Source: Mucilaginibacter dorajii
GTDB lineage: Bacteria > Bacteroidota > Bacteroidia > Sphingobacteriales > Sphingobacteriaceae
Assembly (NCBI RefSeq): GCF_024808255.1
Contig: NZ_JANTYS010000011.1
Location: 152,025 to 216,024, forward strand
Direction of reading: 5' to 3'
DNA: 64,000 nucleotides
The notes under the pieces were generated by a model. The model saw nothing but the letters and a program-made list of their open reading frames with translations, did not search any database and was not told the DNA's origin. The position numbers and the translations under genes were made by a program. Positions within the stretch are counted from its first letter, which is position 1. Each line of letters begins with the position of its first letter. Of this stretch, positions 8,533 through 16,497 are shown piece by piece.

Positions 8533-9528
8533 CTATATTGTTTTCGTACGTGATACCACCTTTATCAACTCCTCCGTCACCCTATCCGAAGTTATCCCCT
8601 CCGCCTCGGCTTTAAAGTTGGTTAAAATGCGGTGACGTAAAACGGCCGGGGCCATGGCGTGGATGTCTTCCATTAAAACGGCGTACCTCCCTTTAAGCAA
8701 GGCCCTTGCTTTGGCTGTTAAGATCAATGCCTGCCCTGCTCTTGGACCTGCTCCCCAGCGTACCCATTCTTTTACGTAATTAACCGTAGTTGTATCCGGG
8801 CGGGTAGCGCGGATTACCTGGCTTACATATTTAACCAGGTCTTCGCTGATGGTTACCTGGCGTACTAAAGCCTGTGCCTGGATGATCTCTTCGGCGGTAA
8901 TTACCGCTTTAATATCTGCTTTTTTAGTACCTGTGGTGCGGTTCAATACTTCAAACTCTTCCTGCTCGGTTGGGTAGCCAATTTTTATCAGCAGTAAAAA
9001 GCGATCTAATTGTGCTTCGGGCAGTGGGTATGTACCGGCCTGCTCAATTGGATTTTGCGTAGCGAGGATGAAAAAAGGCTTATCTAAGGGATACGTTTGT
9101 CCGCCATAGGTTACCTCAAACTCCTGCATAGCCTCTAACAAGGCCGATTGTGTTTTCGGCGGCGTACGGTTTATTTCATCGGCCAATATAATATTGGCAA
9201 ACAAGGGGCCTTTATTAAATTTAAAGAAACGTTTACCGGTGGCGTGGTCTTCTTCTAATATCTCGGTGCCGATGATATCTGTAGGCATCAGATCGGGTGT
9301 AAACTGTATGCGCCTGAAGGCCAGGTGCAATGCCTGCGACATGGTTTTTACAATGAGTGTTTTGGCTAATCCCGGTACGCCCTCCAGCAAACAATGCCCG
9401 CCCGCTAAAAACGCGACAAGCAATTCGTCCAAAATAGCATCCTGCCCAACAATTACCTTCTGGATCTCGGTTTTTAGCTGCGGCAATTTACCAAGCAGCG
9501 CTTTTATATTATTTTCGGTCAGTTCCAA
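8533..9528 (-). CDS. MoxR-family AAA+ ATPase
   Basis: 331 residues, standard for MoxR. Walker A GVPGLAKT is at about 49-56 and Walker B ILADEINR follows a GPLFANI segment. Sensor-1 ATQNP and the arginine-rich second-region residues (PEAQLDRFLL) are present. It is the first gene of the minus-strand cluster and is divergent from the DUF4159 gene. Known role: AAA+ chaperones that assemble or activate vWA and BatA-type partners, here the DUF58 and BatA-domain products encoded directly downstream. A TACTTTTG promoter-like box lies about 110 bases upstream. Confidence 0.95.
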   Translation of the reverse strand: MELTENNIKALLGKLPQLKTEIQKVIVGQDAILDELLVAFLAGGHCLLEGVPGLAKTLIVKTMSQALHLAFRRIQFTPDLMPTDIIGTEILEEDHATGKRFFKFNKGPLFANIILADEINRTPPKTQSALLEAMQEFEVTYGGQTYPLDKPFFILATQNPIEQAGTYPLPEAQLDRFLLLIKIGYPTEQEEFEVLNRTTGTKKADIKAVITAEEIIQAQALVRQVTISEDLVKYVSQVIRATRPDTTTVNYVKEWVRWGAGPRAGQALILTAKARALLKGRYAVLMEDIHAMAPAVLRHRILTNFKAEAEGITSDRVTEELIKVVSRTKTI

Positions 9529-9639
9529 CTTAAAATACGTTTTTAATGTACCCTCACAATATATTACCCTTTTGAGTAATAACCACTATTTTTTATCAAA
9601 AATTAAATAAAGTATCCAAAACTTTACAAGCAATGCAAA

Positions 9640-9647
9640 CAAAAGTA
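9640..9647 (-). promoter_or_regulatory. Candidate -7 box for moxR operon
   Basis: TACTTTTG on the minus strand matches the Bacteroidota -7 consensus TAnnTTTG. It is the only match in the 164-bp divergent region on this strand. No good TTTG -33 box is seen at the usual distance, so the call is tentative. Confidence 0.35.
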
Positions 9648-9692
9648 AGTTAAGCAAAAAATATTGTACTAATTTTAAGGTTTTTAATACAG

Positions 9693-10319
9693 ATGGCATT
9701 TAGCGGAAAATTCACATTTATGAGGTTAAGTTACCACTCCGGCGATTGGGATACCGATCAGCGGATGCCATCCAATATCCTCAATTCATTATTGGAGTAT
9801 ACTACTATACCAATTGATCAACAAGAAAAAGTGATCCCGCTAAGTAGTGATGAGATCTTTTCATACCCGTTTTGTTACATGAGCGGCCACAAACTGGTGC
9901 AATTTGATACCAGGGAACGCACCAATTTTAAAAAGTATGTAGAAAACGGTGGCTTTGTTTTTGTTGACGATTGCAACCACGATATCGACGGCTTGTTTGC
10001 CAAATCGTTTGAGGCGCAAATGACCGCGTTATTCGGGCCTACAGCTTTAAAAAAAATCCCCAATAACCATAAGATCTACCATTCCTTCTTTTCGTTTGAC
10101 AAAGGTCCCCCTACCACCAGTTTTGAACTCAACGGCTGGGGCGACGACCTTGTGCATGATTACCTTAAGGCGATAGAAATAAATGGCCGCATAGCCGTGC
10201 TGTACAGCAGCAAGGATTATGGCTGCGAATGGGACTATGATTACCGCAACAAACGCTTCCTGGCAGAGGATAATACCAAATTTGGGGTGAATATCATTAT
10301 GTACGCGCTGAGTTATTGA
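9693..10319 (+). CDS. DUF4159 domain protein
   Basis: 208 residues. The whole protein is a DUF4159-type domain: an N-terminal FTFMRLSYHSGDWDTD segment, then the GHKLVQFDTRERTNFKKYVE and GGFVFVDDC stretches, and a C-terminal GVNIIMYALSY. The fold is thought to be related to glutamine-amidotransferase-like Rossmann domains. Divergently transcribed from moxR with a 164-bp shared upstream region. DUF4159 genes are recurrent neighbours of MoxR/BatA clusters, so it probably works with them. A second possible start is the Met at 9720. No signal peptide or membrane segment is visible. Molecular function unknown. Confidence 0.82.
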   Translation: MAFSGKFTFMRLSYHSGDWDTDQRMPSNILNSLLEYTTIPIDQQEKVIPLSSDEIFSYPFCYMSGHKLVQFDTRERTNFKKYVENGGFVFVDDCNHDIDGLFAKSFEAQMTALFGPTALKKIPNNHKIYHSFFSFDKGPPTTSFELNGWGDDLVHDYLKAIEINGRIAVLYSSKDYGCEWDYDYRNKRFLAEDNTKFGVNIIMYALSY

Positions 10320-10354
10320 ATCTTATATAAAGATCAGCCCGAGCCCTCATCGGT

Positions 10355-10417
10355 TATTTAGCCTATAGTCGGTGTTTCCACCATAGCCATCCAATGTCGT
10401 CATAACCTCAATCACCG
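10355..10417 (+). repeat. Dispersed repeat TTTAGCCTATxGTCxGTGTTT, copy A
   Basis: About 63 bases beginning TATTTAGCCTATAGTCGGTG. It resembles copy B at 11204-11267 over its whole length, including a shared TGTCGTCxTAAC core, and the reverse complement of copy C at 11344-11412. The three copies surround the small lipoprotein gene at 10504-10983. Confidence 0.6.
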
Positions 10418-10503
10418 TTTGCAAAATTCCTGTATGAAGTATTGATAGCTTAACATATTAAAAAAGGCACAAATTCACATGGGCTGCAATTATCACCGAA
10501 GCA

Positions 10504-10983
10504 TCAAACATGCTTTTTACAGAGGCTATTGATATCTTTACGTAAATTTTCCAGGTCAGATTCTGCAAGAATTGAATTTTCCCGCCAATATTTAACGCTG
10601 ATCGGATAAAATTCATCAAGCGTAATTCTTTTATTTAAAAACGAACATGAATTGAGATATACATTGTAAACATGCTTTACATTATATCGCATTTTCTTTT
10701 GCTGTGAAATGCTCCATCTTTTATTTAAATCACCTTCCAAGTCGATATTCCCGTAGTTGAACCCTGTTACCCTGGCATAGTCAGAAACATTGTACGCAAA
10801 ACTTTTGAAATCAAGAGAGTCCAAATTTAATATCCAACCTTTCATAAAAACAGTGTCGTTAGTTTCCCAAGCTTTATCTAAGTAATTCGAATCGTAGTTA
10901 AATTTTATAGCTGGATTATTTATGTACCTACAATTCATCAACAGGATAACTATTAACGAGCTGGCAAAAAAACCTTTTTTCAT
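10504..10983 (-). CDS. Hypothetical small lipoprotein
   Basis: 159 residues, not recognised. The N-terminus MKKGFFASSLIVILLMNC has a lysine pair, a hydrophobic core and a cysteine at residue 18, so a lipoprotein signal peptide is plausible although LMNC is not a textbook lipobox. The rest is polar and rich in Asn, Tyr and Asp with no known motif. AT content is higher than in neighbouring genes, and the gene is isolated between diverged copies of one repeat family, which would fit a recently acquired or fast-evolving gene. Convergent with the DUF4159 gene. Confidence 0.6.
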   Translation of the reverse strand: MKKGFFASSLIVILLMNCRYINNPAIKFNYDSNYLDKAWETNDTVFMKGWILNLDSLDFKSFAYNVSDYARVTGFNYGNIDLEGDLNKRWSISQQKKMRYNVKHVYNVYLNSCSFLNKRITLDEFYPISVKYWRENSILAESDLENLRKDINSLCKKHV

Positions 10984-11492
10984 TTTTAATTCTTAAATAT
11001 TTACCAAAGTAGGCGAAATCCCATTGCCTTCCTTCTATTTTTTCACCCTCTGCATTGCGATCCATAATATGTGAAAATGTATAATTTTTTCATTGTTATC
11101 CAATAAAAGGTACAATTTTTTCCGGACAGCCGGTATTCGCAAAATTGATAGGTATAATAGACAGTTCAATATTTGCAGACCTGTAGAAGAACATGGAGCC
11201 GACTATTTAGCCTATGGTCAGTGTTTTCACCGCACCATCCCCTGTCGTCGTAACACCAATGTTAGTGTATACCCTTAATACCTTTTTCGCTTTAATTCGA
11301 CTCTTATCATTTATAAAAGGAAGAAAGCGATGATTGCTCATTAGTTGGATCACGCGTAGCCACGACAAGCATCGGCGTGGTGCGGTAAAAACACCGACCA
11401 CAGGCTGTATACTATATCTCAGAACTGCTTTTTTTCAATTTTGCTTTTATTCCAATTTTCGTTAATTTCCCAAAACCTAAACGGATCTGTTA
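10984..11492. other. AT-rich intergenic region with repeats, no supported gene
   Basis: 509 bases between the lipoprotein gene and the RDD gene. It contains copies B and C of the dispersed repeat in inverted orientation. A 61-codon open frame at 11093-11278 runs through copy B and has no coding features, so I do not call a gene here. Confidence 0.6.
11204..11412. repeat. Inverted pair of the TTTAGCCTATGGTC repeat, copies B and C
   Basis: Copy B (11204-11267, forward) and copy C (about 11344-11412, reversed) face each other with about 76 bases between them. Shared core: TAGCCTATGGTCAGTGTTTT then CACCGCACCA in B, and the reverse complement of CAGCCTGTGGTCGGTGTTTT then TACCGCACCA in C. Identity in the core is high and decays outward. 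It looks like a small non-autonomous element with imperfect inverted ends. Confidence 0.6.
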
Positions 11493-12116
11493 ATGATAAA
11501 CGAATATTACATTTTAAAACATGGCAACCAGGAAGGGCCATATACACATACACAGTTGATGGATATGGGCATTGGCTCCACCGATTTTTTGATCTCGCCG
11601 TTGGCGGATGGGCCTCAACAAGCTGCAGACCTGCCCGAATTCCGGGAATATTTTATATCAGTGGGCATTTATATGCCTACTCCGCAAAATGTAGCCACTT
11701 TTTGGTGGCGGCTGCTGGCTTTTATTATTGATTATATTATTGTTATAGTCGGCCTGGTTATAGGCTTCGGCGCCATTGGCGTTTTTATTGGCTTAACTCA
11801 CAGATCGGTTGATTTTGAATCACCGGATTTGGATCTCTTTTACCGGGTTTTATTCTTTTTGGCCCTGGTGGCCTATCATTCCACTTTTGAAGCTACAACG
11901 ATGCAGGGCAGTATTGGCAAATTAATTTGTAAACTTATTGTTGTTGATCCGGATGGCTATCGGTTAACTTTTGGAAAAGCCTTGGCGCGCAATTTTAGTA
12001 AATTGCTATCCAGCCTGCTTTGCGGTATTGGCTTTTTAACCATTTTGTGGAACCCCATGAAACAAGCCTGGCATGACCAGGTTGCCAAAACCTATGTGAT
12101 CAGGAAAGGGCAATAA
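11493..12116 (+). CDS. GYF_2/DUF4339-RDD fusion membrane protein
   Basis: 207 residues. Residues 1-55 form a GYF_2 (DUF4339)-type domain: YYILKHGNQEGPYTHTQLMD with the typical GP-Y/F-T pattern and a TDFLISPL segment. After a short linker, an RDD domain follows: FWWRLLAFIIDYIIVIV (the R-D pair), a second helix, and the C-terminal AWHDQVAKTYVI signature with its conserved aspartate. Three to four membrane helices in total. This fusion is common in Bacteroidota; GYF-like modules bind proline-rich peptides in other systems, and RDD proteins have been linked to ion transport. Its position before tldD2 may be coincidental: the gap is 106 bases and I see no shared promoter. Confidence 0.85.
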   Translation: MINEYYILKHGNQEGPYTHTQLMDMGIGSTDFLISPLADGPQQAADLPEFREYFISVGIYMPTPQNVATFWWRLLAFIIDYIIVIVGLVIGFGAIGVFIGLTHRSVDFESPDLDLFYRVLFFLALVAYHSTFEATTMQGSIGKLICKLIVVDPDGYRLTFGKALARNFSKLLSSLLCGIGFLTILWNPMKQAWHDQVAKTYVIRKGQ

Positions 12117-12222
12117 GAAGCCTGTTTTTTTAACCAATAACCTGTAACAAGAAACTATATTTTTTATCCTACAGAAAATACAAACTCCGCTCATTATATT
12201 TAAGAACTAAAACTGACTGACC

Positions 12223-13857
12223 TTGAAAAGAAAAGATTTCCTTTACCTAACCGGAATGGGCATTAGTGCATCCATGCTTAGCAGGATCCCCGTTTTTGGT
12301 TCGCCCGTTTTGCCCGGCCATGATATGAGTCCGGTTGACGTGGCCCTTAAAAAACGAATGGCCGATGTGGTTTTAAATGCCGCCCGTGCCAAAGGCGCTA
12401 CCTATACCGATGTGCGGATAGGCCGCTACCTTAACCAGTTTGTGGTTACCCGCGAAAACAAAGTTGAAAACATTGTTGATACCCAATCATATGGTATGGG
12501 CATCCGTGTTATTGCCAATGGATGCTGGGGATTTGCCGCAACTGATAAACTGGATACCGATAGCATTGCCAAAGCAGCCGAGCTTGCCGTAGCCATCGCC
12601 AAAGAGAATGCCCGCATTCAAACCGACCCAGTTCAGCTGGTGGCGCAGAAAGGCCATGGCGAAGTAAGCTGGAAAACACCTATCGAAAGAAATGCTTTTG
12701 AGGTACCCATCAAAGAAAAAACCGACCTATTGCTTTCTGTAAATGATGCCGCCATGAAAGGCGGTGCCAATTACGTAAACTCCATCCTGTTTTTAGTTAA
12801 CGAGCAAAAATACTTTGCATCAACAGATGGTTCTTATATCGACCAGGACATTCATCGCATCTGGCCATTATTCGCAGTTACCAAAATAGATGCCAAAACT
12901 GGCAAGTTTGAAACCCGCCAATCCCTGAGCGCTCCACGTGGTATGGGTTATGAATACATGACTCCGCGTGAGAGCGACAAGATCAAAGGTGTAACCACAC
13001 TTTACAGGGACCGTTACGACATGGTGGAGGATGCCCGCGCGGCCGCCACCCAGGCCGATCAAAAGCTTAAAGCAAAATCTGTTGAAGCCGGTAAATACGA
13101 TTTGGTTTTAGATCCAAGTCACCTTTGGTTAACCATCCACGAGTCCGTAGGTCACCCTACCGAGCTTGACCGTGTTTTAGGCTATGAAGCCAACTTTGCA
13201 GGTACCAGTTTCCTTACTTTAGATAAGTGGGAATCAAAAAAATTCAACTTCGGGAGTAAAAACGTAAACATTGTAGCCGATAAAACACAGGTTGGTTCAT
13301 TAGGTGCTGTTGGTTACGATGACGAAGGTGTTGAGGCCAAAAAATGGGACATTATTAAAGATGGCGTATTGGTTAATTACCAGGCCATCCGCGATCAGGC
13401 CCATATTATTGGGTTAACCGAATCACAAGGATGTTGCTACTCACAAAGCTGGCAGGATGTGCAATTTCAGCGTATGGCCAATATTTCCTTACAGCCGGGT
13501 AAAGTACCAATGGGTGTAAACGATATGATCAAAAACGTTGAAAAGGGCATCTACATCATTGGCGATAGCTCATTCTCTATCGATCAGCAGCGCTACAACT
13601 TCCAGTTTAGCGGTCAGCTGTATTATGAGATCAAGAACGGCAAAATTGTAGGTATGCTTAACGATGTTGCTTATCAGTCAAATACGCAGGAGTTTTGGAA
13701 CTCGTGTGCCGCAGTTTGCGATGCCAATGATTACCGTTTAGGCGGGTCATTCTTTGATGGCAAGGGCCAGCCTATGCAGGCCAGCGCGGTATCGCATGGC
13801 TCATCAACGGCGTTGTTTAAAGGAGTTAACGTAATTAATACAGCAAGAAAAATCTAA
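12223..13857 (+). CDS. TldD-like zinc metalloprotease, second copy
   Basis: 544 residues, closely similar along its whole length to the product of 330-1967; the block around the zinc motif (KSVEAGKYDLVLDPSHLWLT then HESVGH) is identical or nearly so in both. The leader MKRKDFLYLTGMG keeps the shape of the paralogue's Tat-like signal but has KRK in place of RRR, so export by Tat is less certain. Start codon is TTG at 12223, as in the paralogue, here without a Shine-Dalgarno. Followed after 6 bases by its TldE-like partner. The presence of two complete pairs suggests two heterodimers with different peptides, or exchangeable subunits. Confidence 0.9.
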   Translation: MKRKDFLYLTGMGISASMLSRIPVFGSPVLPGHDMSPVDVALKKRMADVVLNAARAKGATYTDVRIGRYLNQFVVTRENKVENIVDTQSYGMGIRVIANGCWGFAATDKLDTDSIAKAAELAVAIAKENARIQTDPVQLVAQKGHGEVSWKTPIERNAFEVPIKEKTDLLLSVNDAAMKGGANYVNSILFLVNEQKYFASTDGSYIDQDIHRIWPLFAVTKIDAKTGKFETRQSLSAPRGMGYEYMTPRESDKIKGVTTLYRDRYDMVEDARAAATQADQKLKAKSVEAGKYDLVLDPSHLWLTIHESVGHPTELDRVLGYEANFAGTSFLTLDKWESKKFNFGSKNVNIVADKTQVGSLGAVGYDDEGVEAKKWDIIKDGVLVNYQAIRDQAHIIGLTESQGCCYSQSWQDVQFQRMANISLQPGKVPMGVNDMIKNVEKGIYIIGDSSFSIDQQRYNFQFSGQLYYEIKNGKIVGMLNDVAYQSNTQEFWNSCAAVCDANDYRLGGSFFDGKGQPMQASAVSHGSSTALFKGVNVINTARKI

Positions 13858-13863
13858 AGATAT

Positions 13864-15201
13864 ATGGCTATTTTAACTGAAGATGAATGCCGCGCGATAT
13901 TAAAAAAAGCGCTTGCCTATTCAAAAGCCGATGAATGCGAGATCAATTTTGGCGGATCAGACTCGGGTAATATCCGTTATGCCCGCAATACCGTGTCAAC
14001 CAGCGGAGCAGTAAGTTCAACCAGTATGGTTATATCTTCTGCATTTGGCAAAAAATTGGGTGTAGTTACTACCAATGAGTACGACGATGCCTCGGTTGAG
14101 AAAGCCGTGCGCCTGTCTGAAGAACTGGCACAGCTTGCACCGGAAAACCCCGAATTTGTTTCCTTTTTAGGGCCGCAAACCTATGCGCCGCGTGCAAAAA
14201 CGTTTGTGCCGGAAACCGCCGCTATTACGCCCGCCATCCGTACAGATATGGTTGGCCAAAGCCTAAAAATTGCGAAAGACAATAAGCTAATAGCCGCAGG
14301 CTACCTTGATAACAGCGCGGGCTTTAGTTCAATAATGAACTCGCATGGGTTGTTTGCCTATAACACCTCTACCAATGTTAATTTTTCGGTAACGCTACGT
14401 TCCGAAGATGGTACAGGCTCGGGTTATTCAACCAAAGGCTTTACCGATGTAAGCAAAATGGATACGCTGGCATTTACCAAAATAGCGGCCCAAAAAGCCG
14501 CCGGATCAAAAGGCGCTAAAGCTATTGAACCGGGTAAATATACCGTGATATTGGAGCCTGCAGCAGGTATTGTGTTACTGGAGCAACTATACGGCGGTCT
14601 TGACGCGCGTAGTGCAGACGAAGGCCGTAGTTTTTTGAGCAAAGCTGGTGGCAAAACCAGGCTTGGCGAAAAAATGGTTGATGAGCGGGTAAACATCTAC
14701 TCTGACCCATCACATCCCGATTTACCAACCAGCAGTTGGGCCGGCGATGGACAGCCACAAATTAAAAGAAGCTGGATTGAAAAAGGTGTGGTTAAAAACT
14801 TTAACTATTCCAGGTACTGGGCGCAAAAACAAGGTGTTAAACCAATACCCAACCCGGATAGCATCATCATGGAAGGTGGCTCGGCCACTTTGGAGGAGCT
14901 GATTAAAGGAACAGAAAAAGGTATCCTGGTAACCAGGCTGTGGTACATTCGCCCGGTTGATCCACAAACGCTGCTTTTTACAGGCCTTACCAGGGATGGT
15001 ACTTTTTATATCGAGAACGGACAGATCAAATTCCCGATCAAAAACTTAAGGTTTAATGAAAGCCCGGTTATTATGCTCAATAACCTTGATGCCTTGGGCA
15101 TATCAGAACGTACGGTAAGTGGAGAATCCGGGCAAAATGCGTTGATCCCGCCGATGCGAATACGTGACTTTACGTTTACATCGCTATCAGACGCGGTATA
15201 A
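13864..15201 (+). CDS. TldE/PmbA-like protein
   Basis: 445 residues, the usual TldE length, and lacking an HExxxH motif, as expected of the non-catalytic subunit. Conserved TldE blocks: RYARNTVSTSG near the start, EPGKYTVILEPAAGIVLLEQ in the middle, and TRDGTFYIENGQIKFPIKNLRFNES split over the C-terminal part. No signal peptide is seen, in contrast to the Tat-like leader of the TldD partner; if the complex is periplasmic this subunit would need hitch-hiker export, otherwise the leader may not function. Six bases downstream of tldD2 and followed by a strong terminator. Confidence 0.9.
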   Translation: MAILTEDECRAILKKALAYSKADECEINFGGSDSGNIRYARNTVSTSGAVSSTSMVISSAFGKKLGVVTTNEYDDASVEKAVRLSEELAQLAPENPEFVSFLGPQTYAPRAKTFVPETAAITPAIRTDMVGQSLKIAKDNKLIAAGYLDNSAGFSSIMNSHGLFAYNTSTNVNFSVTLRSEDGTGSGYSTKGFTDVSKMDTLAFTKIAAQKAAGSKGAKAIEPGKYTVILEPAAGIVLLEQLYGGLDARSADEGRSFLSKAGGKTRLGEKMVDERVNIYSDPSHPDLPTSSWAGDGQPQIKRSWIEKGVVKNFNYSRYWAQKQGVKPIPNPDSIIMEGGSATLEELIKGTEKGILVTRLWYIRPVDPQTLLFTGLTRDGTFYIENGQIKFPIKNLRFNESPVIMLNNLDALGISERTVSGESGQNALIPPMRIRDFTFTSLSDAV

Positions 15202-15220
15202 CTAATCACAAAATAATTAA

Positions 15221-15257
15221 AAACAAAGCCCGGACTTTAACAGGCCGGGCTTTGTTT
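15221..15257 (+). terminator. Intrinsic terminator after tldD2-tldE2
   Basis: Perfect 13-bp stem: AAACAAAGCCCGG at 15221-15233 pairs with CCGGGCTTTGTTT at 15245-15257, loop of 11 bases, A-rich before and T-rich after. Placed 20 bases after the tldE2 stop. Confidence 0.85.
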
Positions 15258-15310
15258 TGAGGTAGTTTATCTACGTATATAAACAACGATGCCGTCGCTT
15301 TAGTCAAAAT

Positions 15311-15318
15311 TAACTTTG
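15311..15318 (+). promoter_or_regulatory. Candidate -7 box for the Rpn nuclease gene
   Basis: TAACTTTG matches TAnnTTTG, 25 bases before the ATG at 15344, giving a short leader. No clear TTTG at -33. Confidence 0.45.
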
Positions 15319-15343
15319 TCGATCATATTTATATTATTGTTTA

Positions 15344-16240
15344 ATGAGAAGAAAAGACGACATTTTATGGAAAGGTATCCTTGAAGATGTTTTTGATGAT
15401 TTTTTACGGTTTGTAAATCCGGAAGCGTCGGCTATATTCGATTTAGACAAAGGTTTTGAATTTTTGGATAAAGAATTAGAACAGGTTTTTCCGCCCGAAA
15501 ATGATGAGTATTCTCCAAGGGTGATTGACAAGCTGGTTAAAGTATTCACCAAAAATGGTAAAGAGGAATGGGTTTTGGTACATGTGGAAGTGCAGAGCCA
15601 GTATCAAAAAGATTTTGCCCAACGTATGTATACCTATTTTTACCGGATATTGGATAAATATCAAAAGCCAATAGTTGCCTATGCCATTTTCACCGAAGCC
15701 AATACCAAAGAAAGGCCCGATTATTTCGCGATAGATTTTATGGGCACCAGTTTGCGTTATACGTTTAACCCTTATAAAATTGCTAACCAAAACGATGAGA
15801 CGCTAAAAGCCAGCAACAACCCATTTGCTTTGGTGGTACTTACAGCAAAGACTGCATTTGCCGGCAAAAATCTAAAAAGTAGTACAGAACGTGATGAATT
15901 ACTGTTGAACTTAAAGCTCAATTTAACCAGGTTACTATTAACCAAGAAAATTGTAAAGGAAAAAATACGGGTGTTAATGAATTTTTTAAGGTTTTACATA
16001 CGCTTTGAAAATCAGGATATAAATACTAAATTTGAACAACAGGTAGAAATTTTAACCGAAAGGAGTACCACAATGGGAATAGAAGAACTTTTGTTAGACA
16101 GGGCCGAGAAAAAGGGTGAGAAAAAAGGCGAAATAAATAGCAGGAAAGATATCGCCCGCGAAATGAAAAAAGATGGCTTCCCTGTTGCCCAGATTGAAAA
16201 ACTCACCAAACTTTCTGCTGAAGAAATAGAAAAGCTTTAG
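15344..16240 (+). CDS. Rpn-family PD-(D/E)XK nuclease
   Basis: 298 residues. The N-terminal 200 residues follow the Rpn/PDDEXK_2 pattern: DDILWKGILEDVFDDFLRF, then a putative catalytic Asp in RVIDKLVKV, then EWVLVHVEVQSQYQKDFAQRM with the E-x-Q motif, and a YRILDKYQKPIVAYAIFT strand region. The C-terminal part is helical and highly charged (KKGEKKGE), a feature often seen in these proteins. RpnA of E. coli is a DNase that promotes RecA-independent recombination; family members are often mislabelled transposases. The gene is isolated: terminator before it, inverted-repeat element after it, no operon partner. Confidence 0.85.
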   Translation: MRRKDDILWKGILEDVFDDFLRFVNPEASAIFDLDKGFEFLDKELEQVFPPENDEYSPRVIDKLVKVFTKNGKEEWVLVHVEVQSQYQKDFAQRMYTYFYRILDKYQKPIVAYAIFTEANTKERPDYFAIDFMGTSLRYTFNPYKIANQNDETLKASNNPFALVVLTAKTAFAGKNLKSSTERDELLLNLKLNLTRLLLTKKIVKEKIRVLMNFLRFYIRFENQDINTKFEQQVEILTERSTTMGIEELLLDRAEKKGEKKGEINSRKDIAREMKKDGFPVAQIEKLTKLSAEEIEKL

Positions 16241-16374
16241 GTTTAAGGCAATTATGCCGCCTGCCGAATTTTTGTTAACCTTATTCTGGGATACTTTCAG
16301 TTAGTTATTATTTATAAGACCCCGAATGCCCACTTCTCTCGGCATCAAGGTAGGCAGGTACCACAATAAAGTTA

Positions 16375-16482
16375 TTTTTGTAGAGAGGCATCATGCGTCT
16401 CCCCCTTTACAGAGCCAATATAAAATTTCGCTTAGATTTGTATACGAGAGACACATCACATGTAATGTGCCTCTACAAAAAA
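16375..16482. repeat. GTAGAGxxxCAT...TCTC inverted-repeat element
   Basis: Arm 16375-16404 begins TTTTTGTAGAGAGGCATCAT; arm 16447-16482 is its imperfect reverse complement and ends in GTGCCTCTACAAAAA. About 42 bases lie between. The same sequence type occurs singly at 28282-28312. It occupies the gap between the Rpn gene and the convergent symporter gene and may serve as a hairpin terminator for both. Confidence 0.65.
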
Positions 16483-16497
16483 TCATCCTTAGGCAAC

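Noticed and set aside
11093..11278. 61-codon open frame on the plus strand
   Set aside because: It runs through a dispersed repeat, has no ribosome-binding or promoter context and an unnatural composition. Treated as non-coding.
15344..16240. Transposase
   Set aside because: Family members are often labelled as transposases, but the motifs are those of a PD-(D/E)XK nuclease and no terminal repeats enclose the gene.
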